A model generated the notes under the pieces. The model had not been told where the DNA came from. It saw only the letters and a list, made by a program, of their open reading frames with translations, and did not search any database. A program made the position numbers and the translations under genes. From the NCBI RefSeq assembly GCF_001043055.1, contig NZ_JYLF01000009.1:62001-126000 (forward strand): a stretch of 64,000 nucleotides of DNA, read 5' to 3'. Source of the stretch: Pseudomonas weihenstephanensis (GTDB lineage: Bacteria; Pseudomonadota; Gammaproteobacteria; Pseudomonadales; Pseudomonadaceae). Of the stretch, positions 1 through 8,330 are shown piece after piece. Numbering within the stretch: the stretch's first letter is position 1; each line of letters begins with the position of its first letter.

Positions 1-1
1 A

Positions 2-148
2 CTGGTGCAATTGCTGCCCAAATGGTCACTGCCGGGTGGCTGGCTGCACGCGGTCTACCCGCATCGGCGCGGTGTCATGCCCGCAGTACGCGCCTGGATC
101 GAACATCTGGTCGAATCATTTGAACGCTGTGGAGACAAGCTTCTATGA
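2..148 (+). CDS. LysR-family transcriptional regulator, C-terminal fragment
   Basis: The window opens inside this gene; only the last 48 codons are present. The readable end has LPKWSLPGGWLHAVYPHRR followed by a helix with VRAWIEHLVESF, which is the usual closing segment of the effector-binding domain of LysR-type regulators. The DNA-binding half lies outside the window, so targets cannot be guessed. The stop codon overlaps the next start (ATGA), so the two genes are probably translated together. Family assignment rests on this tail only. Confidence 0.7.
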   Translation: MVQLLPKWSLPGGWLHAVYPHRRGVMPAVRAWIEHLVESFERCGDKLL

Positions 149-504
149 GCGCTAACACGATGAGTAAAGAAGAGGTCGCTGCGTATTGCCGCAGCCTGCC
201 GGGCGTCAAAGAAGACATTAAGTGGGGAGGTGTTCATGTGTTCTTTGTTGACCAGAGCAAGATGTTTGCGCTGTTCAACCTGAATCAGGACGGGCTGTCT
301 TTTAAAGTCGAAAAAGACCTGTTTCTGGGCTATGTCGACCGACCGGGCATACATCCCTCGCCGTATCTGGCGCGGGCGCACTGGATCAACATGAAAACAC
401 CCTACCCGATGGCCACCGCAGAACTGCAAGACTTACTGCGCCGTTCTCATCAGCTGGTGGTGAGTAAACTGCCGAAAAAACGTCAGATCGGCTTATTGCT
501 CTGA
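145..504 (+). CDS. MmcQ/YjbR family protein
   Basis: A 119-residue protein of the MmcQ/YjbR fold. It shows the family's YCRSLPGVKEDIKWGG opening, a central FALFNLNQDGLSFKV strand pair and the C-terminal helix LQDLLRRSHQLVVSKLPKK. Members have a DNA-binding-like (CyaY-like) fold, but most have no proven role. The start overlaps the stop of the LysR gene by four bases, which suggests co-expression and perhaps a shared function. The stop codon sits inside an intrinsic terminator, so the transcript ends immediately after it. Family assignment is firm; function is unknown. Confidence 0.85.
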   Translation: MSANTMSKEEVAAYCRSLPGVKEDIKWGGVHVFFVDQSKMFALFNLNQDGLSFKVEKDLFLGYVDRPGIHPSPYLARAHWINMKTPYPMATAELQDLLRRSHQLVVSKLPKKRQIGLLL

Positions 505-511
505 CGTTTTT
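475..511 (+). terminator. Intrinsic terminator overlapping the stop of the MmcQ/YjbR gene
   Basis: Perfect 11-bp stem: AAAACGTCAGA at 477-487 pairs with TCTGACGTTTT at 500-510, with a 12-nt loop and a terminal T run. The stop codon (502-504) lies within the 3' arm. It also separates this unit from the convergent DUF1294 gene. Confidence 0.85.
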
Positions 512-521
512 GCGCAGTGGC

Positions 522-959
522 CTACAGATCAATAAACGTCATTTTCAAGAACAGCACATCAATCCAGAGTGCTTGATGCGCCGCGACGATCAACCAGAAC
601 CACACTTGGTAGGAGACTTTGCGGGTTTTGTGGCGAAACACGTGTTGCGCCACACATGCTCCAGGCCATCCCCCCAACAACTCCACCCCATGCAGGACGT
701 TCTCCGGCGTACGCCAGCGGCCTGCTCGGGCCTGTTGTTTGTCATACCCATACAAGCCGAATGCCAGCGCGCTGGCGATGACGTACCCCCATAACGGCAC
801 GGGGGTGACGCCGGTGACCAGCAGCATCACCGCGCCCCCTACCGGCAACGCGCACAGCAGGGCAAACATCACTAGCTTGAACTTCACACCACGAACCGGT
901 CCGGTGTCATGCGCCGGCTCGCGCCCACGGGGCTGACGCTGTTTGACGGGTGTTCTCAC
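522..959 (-). CDS. DUF1294 inner-membrane protein
   Basis: A 145-residue protein with three predicted membrane helices (about residues 27-49, 55-72 and 117-138). It has the DUF1294 signature: YGYDKQQA, then RTPE, GGWPGA, and AQHVFRHKTRKVSYQVWFW. The N-terminal 25 residues are basic and polar, so the N terminus is cytoplasmic. The GTG start overlaps the uppP stop (GTGA), so translation is probably coupled to uppP. DUF1294 proteins have no established function. Pairing with the undecaprenyl-pyrophosphate phosphatase hints at an envelope role, but that is inference. No later start codon leaves the signature intact. Confidence 0.8.
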   Translation of the reverse strand: MRTPVKQRQPRGREPAHDTGPVRGVKFKLVMFALLCALPVGGAVMLLVTGVTPVPLWGYVIASALAFGLYGYDKQQARAGRWRTPENVLHGVELLGGWPGACVAQHVFRHKTRKVSYQVWFWLIVAAHQALWIDVLFLKMTFIDL

Positions 960-1786
960 GCAGACGCTGCCGACCAGTCAATCCAGCCAAACTGCCAGGT
1001 GGCCAATATCAGCAGGCCAAAGACAATGCGATACCAGGCAAAGGCCGCATAACTGTGACTGGAAATAAACTTCAACAAGGCACGTACGGCAATCATCGCG
1101 AAGATGAACGAGGTCACAAAGCCAATGGCAAACACCGGCAAATCATCCGGTTGAAACAGGTGACGGTACTTGTAACCGGAGTACACCGCTGCACCGACCA
1201 TGGTCGGCATCGCCAGGAAAAACGAAAACTCAGTCGCAGCCTTTCGTGACAAACCAAATAACAAACCGCCAATGATGGTCGAGCCCGAACGCGACGTGCC
1301 GGGGATCATTGCCAGGCATTGGGCGAAACCGATCTTGACGGCGTCCTTCCAGGTCATGTCATCCACGGTTTCTGCGTGGATCACATGCTGGCGACGTTCG
1401 GCCCATAGCATGATGATCCCGCCGATGACCAAGGCTGTGGCCACGGTGATCGGGTTGAACAGGTACTCATGAATGGTATCGGCGAAAATCACGCCCAGCA
1501 CCACGGCGGGCAGTACAGCAATTATCAAGTTGACGGTAAAGCGACGTGCCTGCGGCTGTGTGGGCAAGCCGGTGACGACGTCCAGAATCTTGCGTCGAAA
1601 CTCCCAGACCACGGCCAGAATCGCGCCGAGCTGAATAATGATGTTGAACGCCATCGCCCGCTCACCACCAAAGTTGAGCAAGTCGGCAACGATGATTTGG
1701 TGGCCCGTACTGGAAATCGGCAAAAATTCCGTCAGGCCTTCTACTACGCCGAGTATCAACGCCTGTGCGGCAGTCCAAAGATCCAT
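956..1786 (-). CDS. uppP: Undecaprenyl-diphosphatase UppP (BacA)
   Basis: Inner-membrane enzyme that dephosphorylates undecaprenyl pyrophosphate to regenerate the lipid carrier for peptidoglycan and O-antigen; overproduction in this family gives bacitracin resistance. The 276-residue protein has both catalytic signatures: EGLTEFLPISSTGH near the N terminus and PGTSRSGST in the second half, with about eight hydrophobic helices. The start was placed at the ATG preceded by GGGGGAACA and giving MDLWTAAQ, the family-typical N terminus. A TTG-initiated extension to 1846 is possible on paper but has no ribosome-binding site. First gene of a two-gene unit with DUF1294. Confidence 0.93.
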   Translation of the reverse strand: MDLWTAAQALILGVVEGLTEFLPISSTGHQIIVADLLNFGGERAMAFNIIIQLGAILAVVWEFRRKILDVVTGLPTQPQARRFTVNLIIAVLPAVVLGVIFADTIHEYLFNPITVATALVIGGIIMLWAERRQHVIHAETVDDMTWKDAVKIGFAQCLAMIPGTSRSGSTIIGGLLFGLSRKAATEFSFFLAMPTMVGAAVYSGYKYRHLFQPDDLPVFAIGFVTSFIFAMIAVRALLKFISSHSYAAFAWYRIVFGLLILATWQFGWIDWSAASA

Positions 1787-2076
1787 TGTTCCCCCATAAA
1801 GCCCCGCATCATGCCGAGCAGATAAGTCATTAGTGAGTGCCTGCAACCGCTGCCGCGGGGTGGGTTACAGCCGTGGATTTTCGCCAGCGCGATGTGAAAA
1901 AAATGTCAGAAATCAAGAAACATACAGGTTTTGCGATTTCGGCCGAGATCCTATCAGACACACCCGACTTTCGCTGCTATGACATTAGACCCAAGTCGCA
2001 TGGGCCACACCCGCCAAGCGTGCTTGGATGCTAGTCAGTGTCGACTACAAGAAGAAAAACAAGGAGTGACCGTTTT

Positions 2077-3711
2077 ATGAATACCTTACGCAGGTTGTCC
2101 ATCAGCCGTCGTTTGTGGCTGATTTTGATCGTGGCCATGGCCATGCTGCTGGCGTTGGGTTTGTTGATGCTCAAACAGATCCATGACGATCTTTATCAGG
2201 GCAAAGTCCAGAAAACCCAGCATGTCGTCCAGACTGCCAGCGGCATTCTCAATTACTACCATGGGCTGGAAACGGCAGGTTCCTTGAGCCGCGAAGCCGC
2301 ACAACAGCAGGCGTTGAGCGTGATCAGCCAGTTGCGCTACGACCACGATGACTACTTCTGGATCAATGACCTGCGCCCCTACATGGTCATGCACCCCACC
2401 AACCCCAAACTGGATGGCAAAGACCTCTCGGCAATCAAAGACCCGGACGGCTTTGCGATATTCAGCGAAATGGCGTCGCTGGCCAAAGCCAAAGGCGCGG
2501 GCATGGTCGATTACCGCTGGCCAAAACCCGGCTCTGACGCCCCGGTGCAAAAAACCTCCTATGTCCAACTGTTCGAGCCGTGGGGGTGGGTCATGGGGTC
2601 GGGGGTGTACATCGATGACATGCAGGCCGAGTTTTGGGGACAAGTCTGGAAAGCCTGCTGGGCCGGGCTTGGCATCGCGTTGATCATGGCCGCACTGGTG
2701 ACAGTGATTGCGCGCAGTATCGTGCGTCCGCTGCAAGACGCCGTGCAGGCTATGGCCAACATCGCCAGTGGCGAAAGCGACCTGACCCGCAGCCTGGACA
2801 CCCACGGGCAGGACGAAGTCACCGAACTGGCGCATCATTTCAATGTGTTTGCCGCCAAGTTGCGCAATGTGGTCAGTCACCTGCAATCCACGGCCACAGC
2901 ACTGGACCAGTCCTCTACTGAGCTAGGCAACGATGCCAATGATGCTCAACATCGATGCCAGCAACAGGCGCTGCAAATGGATCAAGTGGCGACGGCGATC
3001 AACGAAGTCACCTACGCCGTGCAGGATGTGGCCAAAAACGCTGAGCACGCAGCCAGCGAAATGCGCGGTGCCCAGGAGCAGGCCGAGCAAGGCCAGCACA
3101 ACATTGACAGCAGCCTGCAACAGATCGGCGACTTGTCCGGCACCATCAACCAGGCCGTCGAGGTGATTCGCACCCTGGCCTCGCAAAGCAGTGACATCAG
3201 TACGGTGCTGGAGGTGATCCGTTCGATCGCCGAGCAAACCAACCTGCTGGCACTCAATGCGGCCATTGAAGCGGCCCGTGCAGGTGAGCAAGGTCGCGGT
3301 TTTGCCGTGGTGGCGGACGAAGTCCGGTTGCTGGCCCAACGCACGCAAAAGTCCACTGCAGACATTCAGACCATGATCGAGGGGCTGCAAAAACACTCCG
3401 AAGCGGCGGTCAATGTCATCGCCAGCAGCAGCCGCGCATCACAGTCAACCATCGAGCAAGCGACGTTGGCCGGGCAAAGCCTGAGCAGTATTGGTCAGGC
3501 CTTGAATAATTTGAATGGTCTGAACGCCTCGATTGCCAGTGCCACCTTGCAACAGGCGCATGTGGTCGAAGACATCAACCAAAACGTGACCCAGGCCGCT
3601 GGCTTGTCGCAAAGCACGGCACAGGCGGCCGAGCAATCGAGCGCTGCCAGTGTTCATCTCAAGGCGTTGAGTGTGCAGTTGAACAATCTGTTACGTCAGT
3701 TCAAGGTCTGA
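2077..3711 (+). CDS. Methyl-accepting chemotaxis protein with single Cache domain
   Basis: Transmembrane chemoreceptor of 544 residues that would signal to CheA/CheW. Domain order: TM1 about 14-32; periplasmic single Cache domain about 33-190, with the DDYFWINDLRPYMVMHP core typical of sCache_2 receptors for small carboxylic acids; TM2 about 193-213; HAMP 214-266; signalling coiled coil to the end. The conserved hairpin tip (EQTNLLALNAAIEAARAGEQGRGFAVVADEV) spans about 386-415. The ATG at 2077 is chosen because AAGGAG lies 10 bases upstream; a GTG at 2038 lacks a ribosome site. It has no C-terminal NWETF-type pentapeptide, so it would not itself tether CheR/CheB by that route. The ligand cannot be read from sequence. 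Confidence 0.93.
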   Translation: MNTLRRLSISRRLWLILIVAMAMLLALGLLMLKQIHDDLYQGKVQKTQHVVQTASGILNYYHGLETAGSLSREAAQQQALSVISQLRYDHDDYFWINDLRPYMVMHPTNPKLDGKDLSAIKDPDGFAIFSEMASLAKAKGAGMVDYRWPKPGSDAPVQKTSYVQLFEPWGWVMGSGVYIDDMQAEFWGQVWKACWAGLGIALIMAALVTVIARSIVRPLQDAVQAMANIASGESDLTRSLDTHGQDEVTELAHHFNVFAAKLRNVVSHLQSTATALDQSSTELGNDANDAQHRCQQQALQMDQVATAINEVTYAVQDVAKNAEHAASEMRGAQEQAEQGQHNIDSSLQQIGDLSGTINQAVEVIRTLASQSSDISTVLEVIRSIAEQTNLLALNAAIEAARAGEQGRGFAVVADEVRLLAQRTQKSTADIQTMIEGLQKHSEAAVNVIASSSRASQSTIEQATLAGQSLSSIGQALNNLNGLNASIASATLQQAHVVEDINQNVTQAAGLSQSTAQAAEQSSAASVHLKALSVQLNNLLRQFKV

Positions 3712-3719
3712 CGTGCGCC

Positions 3720-3744
3720 GCGGCGCAGACCTGCTCTGCGCCGC
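3720..3744. terminator. Strong hairpin between convergent MCP and lipase genes
   Basis: A 10-bp perfect stem (GCGGCGCAGA at 3720-3729 with TCTGCGCCGC at 3735-3744, 5-nt loop) fills the 45-bp gap between the convergent genes. No long T run follows on either strand, so it may act as a bidirectional terminator or as a 3' end stabiliser. Confidence 0.5.
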
Positions 3745-3756
3745 AATGGTGATCGA

Positions 3757-5604
3757 TCAAGCGATCACAATGTCCGCGCCGCCAAGATGGGCCAGGCCCA
3801 CGCCCACCAACGTGACCGAGCTGTCACCAAAACTCAGTACAGTGTCGGCGCCCGATGCACGGGCATGTGCCCGGTAATCGGCGTTGTAACCGCCCTCCAC
3901 GCCCAAAAACACCAATGTGTCGTTGCCTTGATAGCCCTTGAGCGTGTCGTGCCCGAAATCACCGGTGAACACGAAGGTGTTACGACCTCCCGCCGCCTCT
4001 AGCAGGTCATCCCCCGCCCCACCAATGAACACATGCTGGCCCAGCGTACCGATCAAATGATCATTGCCTCCCTGCCCGATCAGCCAGTCACCCTTGAGCT
4101 GGGCCTTGAGCGTACTGTCAGCGGTGCTGGCAGTGACTGAGTGGGTGTAATCGCTGCGGCTATTGCCTGTCCACAACCCATCGTCAGCCACCCGGTGCGT
4201 GACCGACTGGCGGATGCCCAGCCAATTGGGCTCCTCGCTTACCAGCATGCTGATGTCATGGGTCAATGTAATTGCGCCGTGAGCGTCGCGCACATACACC
4301 GTGCCCTGCCCGTCATTTACCACATCGACCTTGCTTAAAGACGTTTGCAACTCCAGCGTATTGATACCTTTTCCCCCCACAATGATGTTGTAACCGCCAC
4401 TGTCACGGAACGTGTCGTTGCCATCACGCCCTTCAAGGAAGTCATTACCGCGCCCCCCTTGAATCAAGTCATTGCCATCGCTGCCAATAATCAACGTGGT
4501 GCCGGTGTGCGTTTGAGCATTGCGATTGAGGTCTTGCACCCAGGTGGTTGCCCGGGCCGGATCGGACAGGTTGGCGACGACGATGGTCGAATCCTTGTAC
4601 GTCAGGTCGTAGAACGCCGAATCGAGGATACGGTTCATGCCGCTTTCGTAGCCACTGGGCAAGTGCGTGACCCACGTCGACACATTGACGATAGAAAACG
4701 GCATCACATTCCACAGGGTTGACGCGTAATGGTCGTTGAAGCTCACGATGTTGTTGGTCGCCGACGGCTGATGCGCGTCATGAACGCCCAATGACGACAG
4801 GCTGAAATCAGAACCGTCGAGCGCTCGAAACACCGGGTCGTTCTCGTAACCAATGTTCAACACGTTGTGCGTGTTATCACTTTGGGTCGGTGACGCAAAC
4901 GCCACGTAGCGCGCGTCCTGATAAAAGCCTGACCAACGATCAGTACTCAGGTCGGCCAGGCTGTTGACCGCCAACCCGCCCAGGCTATGGCCGCTGACTA
5001 AAATGTCCTTGCCACTTAAACCATGAGCCGCGGCAAAGGCTGCTACGTTGCCCAGCAGCGCGTTAAACGCGTTGCCCGTGTAGTTTTTGGCGTAATCGGC
5101 AGGGCCGATCGCCGCCAGCAGGTCGCTGATGGCATCGCCAATAGAATCGGTAATCAACGATTCTCGTGGGCCACTGGTGCCACGAAAACCGATGCCGATT
5201 GAAGTTAAATGCCCATCAGCTGTGTATTTGCCCAGAATTTCTACCTGAGCGGTGTCGTAGCCTTTCTTTTCGCCGAAGAAGGTGCCGCGCTGGTCGACCT
5301 TTCCCGCGTAGCCCAGTTGCTCGGCGCTGATCGGTGTCCAGCCGGCTTTCTCGACCGCTTCACGCGCCAGCTTTTCGGAGTCCGGGTTCCACGGGATGCC
5401 AGGTACCACCCCTTGCGCGTCCACGCCACCCAACACCGCCTTGACCAGCGTGGCAGGCAAGCCGGTGCCCATACCGTTTTTCTGATAACCGACTGCAAAC
5501 CCGTTATCGATGTTGTGATAGCTGTACAACGTGATTGCCAAAGCATCTTTGAACAGCGCCGCCGAAGCCTCTGTTCCCACATCCTTGTAGTCAAAAACAG
5601 CCAT
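3757..5604 (-). CDS. lipA: Family I.3 RTX lipase/polyurethanase, type I secreted
   Basis: Extracellular triacylglycerol lipase of true-lipase family I.3. The 615 residues match the long form (about 617) seen in P. fluorescens PueA and the MIS38 lipase. The N-terminal alpha/beta hydrolase half has the nucleophile elbow GHSLGG with Ser207, and Asp256 and His314 fall where the family's acid and histidine sit. The C-terminal half carries two clusters of nonapeptide RTX calcium repeats (about 373-400 and 505-540; GGxGND type) and a hydrophobic extreme C terminus, the type I secretion signal. There is no cleavable signal peptide. It is the last gene of the apr unit, 25 bases after aprF, so AprDEF is its likely exporter. 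A GAGG ribosome site precedes the ATG. Confidence 0.94.
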   Translation of the reverse strand: MAVFDYKDVGTEASAALFKDALAITLYSYHNIDNGFAVGYQKNGMGTGLPATLVKAVLGGVDAQGVVPGIPWNPDSEKLAREAVEKAGWTPISAEQLGYAGKVDQRGTFFGEKKGYDTAQVEILGKYTADGHLTSIGIGFRGTSGPRESLITDSIGDAISDLLAAIGPADYAKNYTGNAFNALLGNVAAFAAAHGLSGKDILVSGHSLGGLAVNSLADLSTDRWSGFYQDARYVAFASPTQSDNTHNVLNIGYENDPVFRALDGSDFSLSSLGVHDAHQPSATNNIVSFNDHYASTLWNVMPFSIVNVSTWVTHLPSGYESGMNRILDSAFYDLTYKDSTIVVANLSDPARATTWVQDLNRNAQTHTGTTLIIGSDGNDLIQGGRGNDFLEGRDGNDTFRDSGGYNIIVGGKGINTLELQTSLSKVDVVNDGQGTVYVRDAHGAITLTHDISMLVSEEPNWLGIRQSVTHRVADDGLWTGNSRSDYTHSVTASTADSTLKAQLKGDWLIGQGGNDHLIGTLGQHVFIGGAGDDLLEAAGGRNTFVFTGDFGHDTLKGYQGNDTLVFLGVEGGYNADYRAHARASGADTVLSFGDSSVTLVGVGLAHLGGADIVIA

Positions 5605-5629
5605 GGTGTTGCACGCCTCAGGGTAGAAA

Positions 5630-6985
5630 CTAATGAGCGTTCAAAGGCTGAACAAACGCCTCATCGACACGCGCAAGGTCTTGTTCGCGCAAGGTGCCCG
5701 CATAGAAATGCAGCTTGGTCCACGCCAATAAGTAGTCATAACGGGTTTGCGCTAGATCACGTCGCGTGCTGTAAAGCTGCTGCTCGGCATTCAATGCGTC
5801 CAGGTTGACTCGCTCACCGCCCAAAATGCTTTGCCGAGTGGAGACCACTAACGCCTCGGCCGAAGTCAGGGCTTTTTGATAAGCGCGCAGTTTGCTGACC
5901 CCCGACTGACAGGCATTGAATTGACGGCGCAGTTCGATCAGCGTTTCGCGGGTTTTACCTTCCAGCTCGTACTCGACTTGAGACAAATTGCTGCTGGCCT
6001 GGCGCACCGAGGCCGAGACCCCGCCGCCCGCATACAGCGGCAGGTTGATTTCAATCCCAATGGTGTTGGTGTCATAACGCTGGTTGTAGGTGTTGCCGCT
6101 TTCCGACTCCATCTTGCGCACACTGGCATAGGCGTTGAGCTTAGGCAGATGGCCGGCGCGGTTGCGCTCGACTTCATAACGCGCCACTTCCAGCGCTTCA
6201 CGTTGCGAGGCTAACGCCGGGTTATTGGCCAGCGCCAAGTCGTGCCAGGTCGAGAAATTGGCAGGTTCAAGGGCGAAGGTGCCGAAGTTATGGGCCAGCG
6301 GCGTGAGTTGATCAATGTCGATCAGCGGCTGGCCAATCAGCGCACCCAGTTCGCGCAACGCCGCATCTTGCTCATCGCGGGCCTGAATTTCCTCGGCGGT
6401 GGCCAATTCATAGCGCGATTCGGCTTCAAGAATGTCCGTACGCGTGCCCTCGCCTTGGCGAAACAGGTGCTCGTTCTGCTGCCATTGTTGCTCGTAGGCT
6501 TTTTTCTTGGCTTGTGCGTTGTCGATTTGATCCTGCGCAAACAACGCCTGCGTGTAATGCGTCAGTACCCGCACCAGCAGTTCCTGACTTTTACTGCGAA
6601 AATTCTCATCGGCAAACAGCGATTGCGCCACACCCTTGCGGTAATTGGCGTAAGCCTCGTAGTCAATCAAGGGCTGTTGCAGCATGAACGTCGAACCGTA
6701 GCTGCTGTAGTTGCGGTCTTCGTGGCGGTTGCCGTTTTCATTCAGATAGGTGGCTTTAGAGTTGTTGCGCCCCTTGTTGTAGTTGTACGACAACTTGGGT
6801 AGCAGGCCAGCACGGCCGATGATGCGGTTTTCCTGGCCTGCCTCACGCTCCTTGATTGCCCCCAGAAACTCAGGGTCATTGCGTAATGCCTGTTCGTACA
6901 CCTGAAACGGTCCCATCGCCTGTGCGCTAACGGCGATCCCCGCCCATAGCACCAACCCCAGGTACATCTTTGAAGCTGCTTTCAT
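5630..6985 (-). CDS. aprF: AprF, outer-membrane channel of the type I secretion system
   Basis: TolC-family outer-membrane factor that completes the AprD-AprE-AprF exporter. 451 residues from the ATG at 6985; a cleavable signal peptide ends near AQA (about residue 23). The rest shows the duplicated TolC pattern of two long helical hairpins, with LDALNAEQQLYSTRRDLAQTRYDYLLAWTKL as the classic C-terminal repeat end. A TTG start at 6994 is possible but puts three extra residues before a normal signal peptide. It begins 14 bases after the aprE stop, consistent with one operon. It is slightly shorter than P. aeruginosa AprF but shows no missing element. Confidence 0.93.
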   Translation of the reverse strand: MKAASKMYLGLVLWAGIAVSAQAMGPFQVYEQALRNDPEFLGAIKEREAGQENRIIGRAGLLPKLSYNYNKGRNNSKATYLNENGNRHEDRNYSSYGSTFMLQQPLIDYEAYANYRKGVAQSLFADENFRSKSQELLVRVLTHYTQALFAQDQIDNAQAKKKAYEQQWQQNEHLFRQGEGTRTDILEAESRYELATAEEIQARDEQDAALRELGALIGQPLIDIDQLTPLAHNFGTFALEPANFSTWHDLALANNPALASQREALEVARYEVERNRAGHLPKLNAYASVRKMESESGNTYNQRYDTNTIGIEINLPLYAGGGVSASVRQASSNLSQVEYELEGKTRETLIELRRQFNACQSGVSKLRAYQKALTSAEALVVSTRQSILGGERVNLDALNAEQQLYSTRRDLAQTRYDYLLAWTKLHFYAGTLREQDLARVDEAFVQPLNAH

Positions 6986-6998
6986 ACGTCGCAATTTC

Positions 6999-8330
6999 CT
7001 ATCGCTCAGTCAACGCAGAACCTGCGCGATCCAACAGTGGTTTGAACAGGTAGTTGAGCAGCGAGCGCTCGCCCGTGCGCACAAACATCTCAGCTGGCAT
7101 GCCGGGTTTGATCACCAGGCCATTGAGTTTCTCCAGTGCCTGGTCACTCACCGAACTGCGCAGCACGTAGTACGGCATGCCGGTTTTTTCATCGAGCAAC
7201 TGGTCGGCGGACACCAGACTGACTTGCCCGGATACGCGCGGGGTGCTGCTTTGGTTGAAGGCGGTGAACAGAATGTCCACCGGCAACTGATCACCGACCT
7301 TGTCCACGAGGTTCACGGGCAAGCGGCCTTCCACTTCCAGTCGTGTGCCCTGCGGCACGATCTCTAGCAGGGTTTCACCGGCCCGAATCACCGCGCCTTC
7401 GGTGTGCACACCCAGATTGACGGCAATGCCATCGGCGGGTGCATTAATCGCACTGTGCTGGAGGTCAAAGTCGGCGGAGGCCAGTTGCTGCTCAAGGGTC
7501 AGGCTTTTGAGTTGTGCATCAGCCAACTGACTGCGCACCTCTTTTTGGTATTCATCAACGTGCTGCGCTAATTTAAGGCGCGATTCGAGAATCCCTTGCT
7601 CTATGCGACCGCTTTCACCGGCGTTTTGCGCCACATCCTGCTGTACCTGCGACAGTTGGCGCTCGTACTCCATCAACCGGTTACGCGGGATGTAGCCGTT
7701 TTCAGCCAAAGGACGAAGATTGATCAACTGTTGGCGCAAGGAATCGGCCTGAGCGCCCAAATCGCCGCGCGCTCGGCGCATACCGGCCAATTGTTGGGTC
7801 GCGCCCTCGATACTGGCTTTAAGCCCGGATTGCTCACGGGCAAACGCCTCTCGACGGCTGCTGAACAGTTGCTGCTGACCTTCCAGTACCAATGCCAGTC
7901 GCGGGTCAGGGTTAGCGCTCAACTCGGGCGGAAAACTCACTCGCTGCAAGTTGTCGCGCTCACTCTGCCAACGCGCCGTGCTGGCCCAAGCCATGCGGTA
8001 CTGCGCACGCAACGATTGAACATCAGCGTCGATCTGGGTTTGATCGAGTTGAAACAGCGGCTCGCCCTGGCGCACCACCTGCCCTTCACGCACCAGAATT
8101 TGGCTCACAACGCCAGCCCCCAGCGATTGCACCGCCTTACGCTTGCCTGACACCACCACGGTGCCTTGAACCGGAATACCTTCATCCAGCGGCGCAAGGC
8201 TGGCCCATGCAAAGAAACTGCCTGCGCCGACAATGGTCAGGATCCAGCCCATGCGCACGTAAAATCCGGCGCCTCGTTCACAAGCCTTGGGTAATTTTTG
8301 ATCATTCATGATAGGAGCGTCCTTGCTCAT
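6999..8330 (-). CDS. aprE: AprE, periplasmic membrane-fusion protein of the type I secretion system
   Basis: HlyD-family adaptor that bridges the AprD ABC transporter and the AprF channel. 443 residues: a short cytoplasmic N terminus, one membrane helix about 27-46, a lipoyl half-domain (VSGKRKAVQSLGAGVVSQILVREGQVV), a long coiled-coil hairpin from about 110 to 295, the second lipoyl half, and the C-terminal beta domain ending PGMPAEMFVRTGERS, the family signature. The ATG at 8330 overlaps the aprD stop (ATGA), suggesting coupled translation. A second in-frame ATG at 8309 has AAGGA about 10 bases upstream and would give 436 residues; either may be used. Confidence 0.94.
   Translation of the reverse strand: MSKDAPIMNDQKLPKACERGAGFYVRMGWILTIVGAGSFFAWASLAPLDEGIPVQGTVVVSGKRKAVQSLGAGVVSQILVREGQVVRQGEPLFQLDQTQIDADVQSLRAQYRMAWASTARWQSERDNLQRVSFPPELSANPDPRLALVLEGQQQLFSSRREAFAREQSGLKASIEGATQQLAGMRRARGDLGAQADSLRQQLINLRPLAENGYIPRNRLMEYERQLSQVQQDVAQNAGESGRIEQGILESRLKLAQHVDEYQKEVRSQLADAQLKSLTLEQQLASADFDLQHSAINAPADGIAVNLGVHTEGAVIRAGETLLEIVPQGTRLEVEGRLPVNLVDKVGDQLPVDILFTAFNQSSTPRVSGQVSLVSADQLLDEKTGMPYYVLRSSVSDQALEKLNGLVIKPGMPAEMFVRTGERSLLNYLFKPLLDRAGSALTER

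Noticed and set aside
1837..2034. 65-codon frame upstream of the chemoreceptor
   Set aside because: No ribosome site, no hydrophobic or domain pattern; more likely leader DNA.
2086..2886. 266-codon minus-strand frame opposite the chemoreceptor
   Set aside because: Antisense shadow with no recognisable feature.
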